The notes under the pieces: generated by a model
Databases searched by the model: none
The model's input: the letters and a program-made list of their open reading frames with translations, nothing else
What the model was told of the DNA's origin: nothing
Part shown: positions 5,911 through 6,373 of the stretch, in pieces
How the letters are laid out: the number at the start of each line of letters is the position of its first letter
How positions within the stretch are numbered: position 1 is the first letter of the stretch
DNA from: Bacteroidales bacterium
Lineage (GTDB): Bacteria; Bacteroidota; Bacteroidia; Bacteroidales; JAADJA01
NCBI GenBank assembly: GCA_030635465.1
Contig: DAOVYU010000072.1
Location: 1-6,373, forward strand
Direction: 5' to 3'
Length of the DNA: 6,373 nt
Position numbers and translations under genes: made by a program

Positions 5911-6373
5911 TCAAATTTGGGAAATCTTTCCAAAAAGATCAAAAAAGTCTGCTTTTGACACCAATACAGGGTAAAATTGGCCAATCCTTAATTCCTTACC
6001 TTCAGAATCAATGATCATTTCATTATCTACTTCCGGAGAGTCGTATTCAGTTCTTCCAATATAGTACTCCCCTTCTTTGCGATCAATCATGGTTTTATAT
6101 ACCTGGCCTATTCTATTGGTATTCTTTTCGAGGGAAACCTCCTGCTGGATTGCCATTATTTTTTCCATACGGGTTTGTTTTACCCCCTCAGGGATATTGT
6201 CAAGTAATTTATAAGCCTTTGTCCCTTCCTCCGGAGAATATGTAAATACACCTAATCTGTCAAATTTGTATTCCCTCACAAAATCAGCGAGTTCATTAAA
6301 TTCTTCATCTGTCTCACCTGGAAATCCTACAATTATTGTTGTTCTTAATGCTACTTCTGGAAGGATAGTCCTA
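5911..6373 (-). CDS. rimO: RimO, ribosomal protein S12 methylthiotransferase (C-terminal part, 5' truncated)
   Basis: The visible 153 residues run from the window edge to the stop at 5911-5913; complete RimO proteins are about 430-440 residues, so roughly a third is present. RimO is a cytoplasmic radical-SAM enzyme that adds a methylthio group to a conserved aspartate of ribosomal protein S12. The end of the radical-SAM domain is recognisable in LRTTIIVGFPGETDEEF and in FDRLGVFTYSPEEGT, which is typical of RimO rather than the tRNA enzyme MiaB. The C-terminal third contains a TRAM domain with IGRTEYDSPEVDNEMII and the terminal ADFFDLFGKI. The Cys clusters that bind the iron-sulfur centres lie outside the window and cannot be checked. 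The methionine at 6279 is internal, since homologous sequence continues upstream. No terminator is seen immediately after the gene; the nearest is at 5529-5577. Confidence 0.93.
   Translation of the reverse strand, partial: RTILPEVALRTTIIVGFPGETDEEFNELADFVREYKFDRLGVFTYSPEEGTKAYKLLDNIPEGVKQTRMEKIMAIQQEVSLEKNTNRIGQVYKTMIDRKEGEYYIGRTEYDSPEVDNEMIIDSEGKELRIGQFYPVLVSKADFFDLFGKISQI

Noticed and set aside
5895..5930. Sequence GTAGTTCAAAT resembling a tRNA T-arm
   Set aside because: No acceptor stem, D-arm or anticodon arm can be built around it, and it overlaps the end of rimO.

Overview
The window looks like a chromosomal segment of an AT-rich member of the Bacteroidota that has a type IX secretion system (T9SS). 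Three things point there. An SprA-type translocon gene is followed directly by gcvH and tonB, a DUF5723-type outer-membrane protein lies opposite, and the promoter candidates follow the Bacteroidota TTG / TAnnTTTG pattern with no clear Shine-Dalgarno sequences. I cannot name a genus from this sequence.

Layout. Positions 2-2482 (+) hold the 3' end of sprA, 826 codons of the giant outer-membrane T9SS translocon; the 5' part lies left of the window. A 151-nt gap with a good promoter candidate leads to gcvH (2634-3014, +), the lipoyl carrier H protein. A second gap of 147 nt, holding a weaker promoter candidate and a 10-nt direct repeat, leads to tonB (3162-3839, +), an inner-membrane energy transducer with a very acidic periplasmic linker. 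A clear intrinsic terminator at 3847-3872 closes this block and separates it from a convergent gene at 3922-5418 (-), a probable secreted beta-barrel protein of the DUF5723 type. Further right, 5911-6373 (-) is the 3' end of rimO, the ribosomal protein S12 methylthiotransferase, truncated by the window edge.

The stretch 5419-5910 (492 nt) has no convincing protein gene. It carries a well-formed minus-strand terminator (5529-5577), a promoter-like element for the DUF5723 gene, and a strong hairpin (5638-5674) with a competing alternative pairing next to a 7-codon mini-ORF. This is the least explained part of the window.

How the genes fit together. SprA is the outer-membrane pore of the T9SS. 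TonB uses the proton-motive force through ExbB/ExbD to drive outer-membrane transporters. The DUF5723 protein is probably another envelope barrel. GcvH and RimO are cytoplasmic (one-carbon metabolism and ribosome modification) and have no obvious mechanistic link to the envelope genes. I do not see a clear new defence, mobile or biosynthetic system. The real oddities are the sprA-gcvH-tonB linkage and the structured non-coding region.
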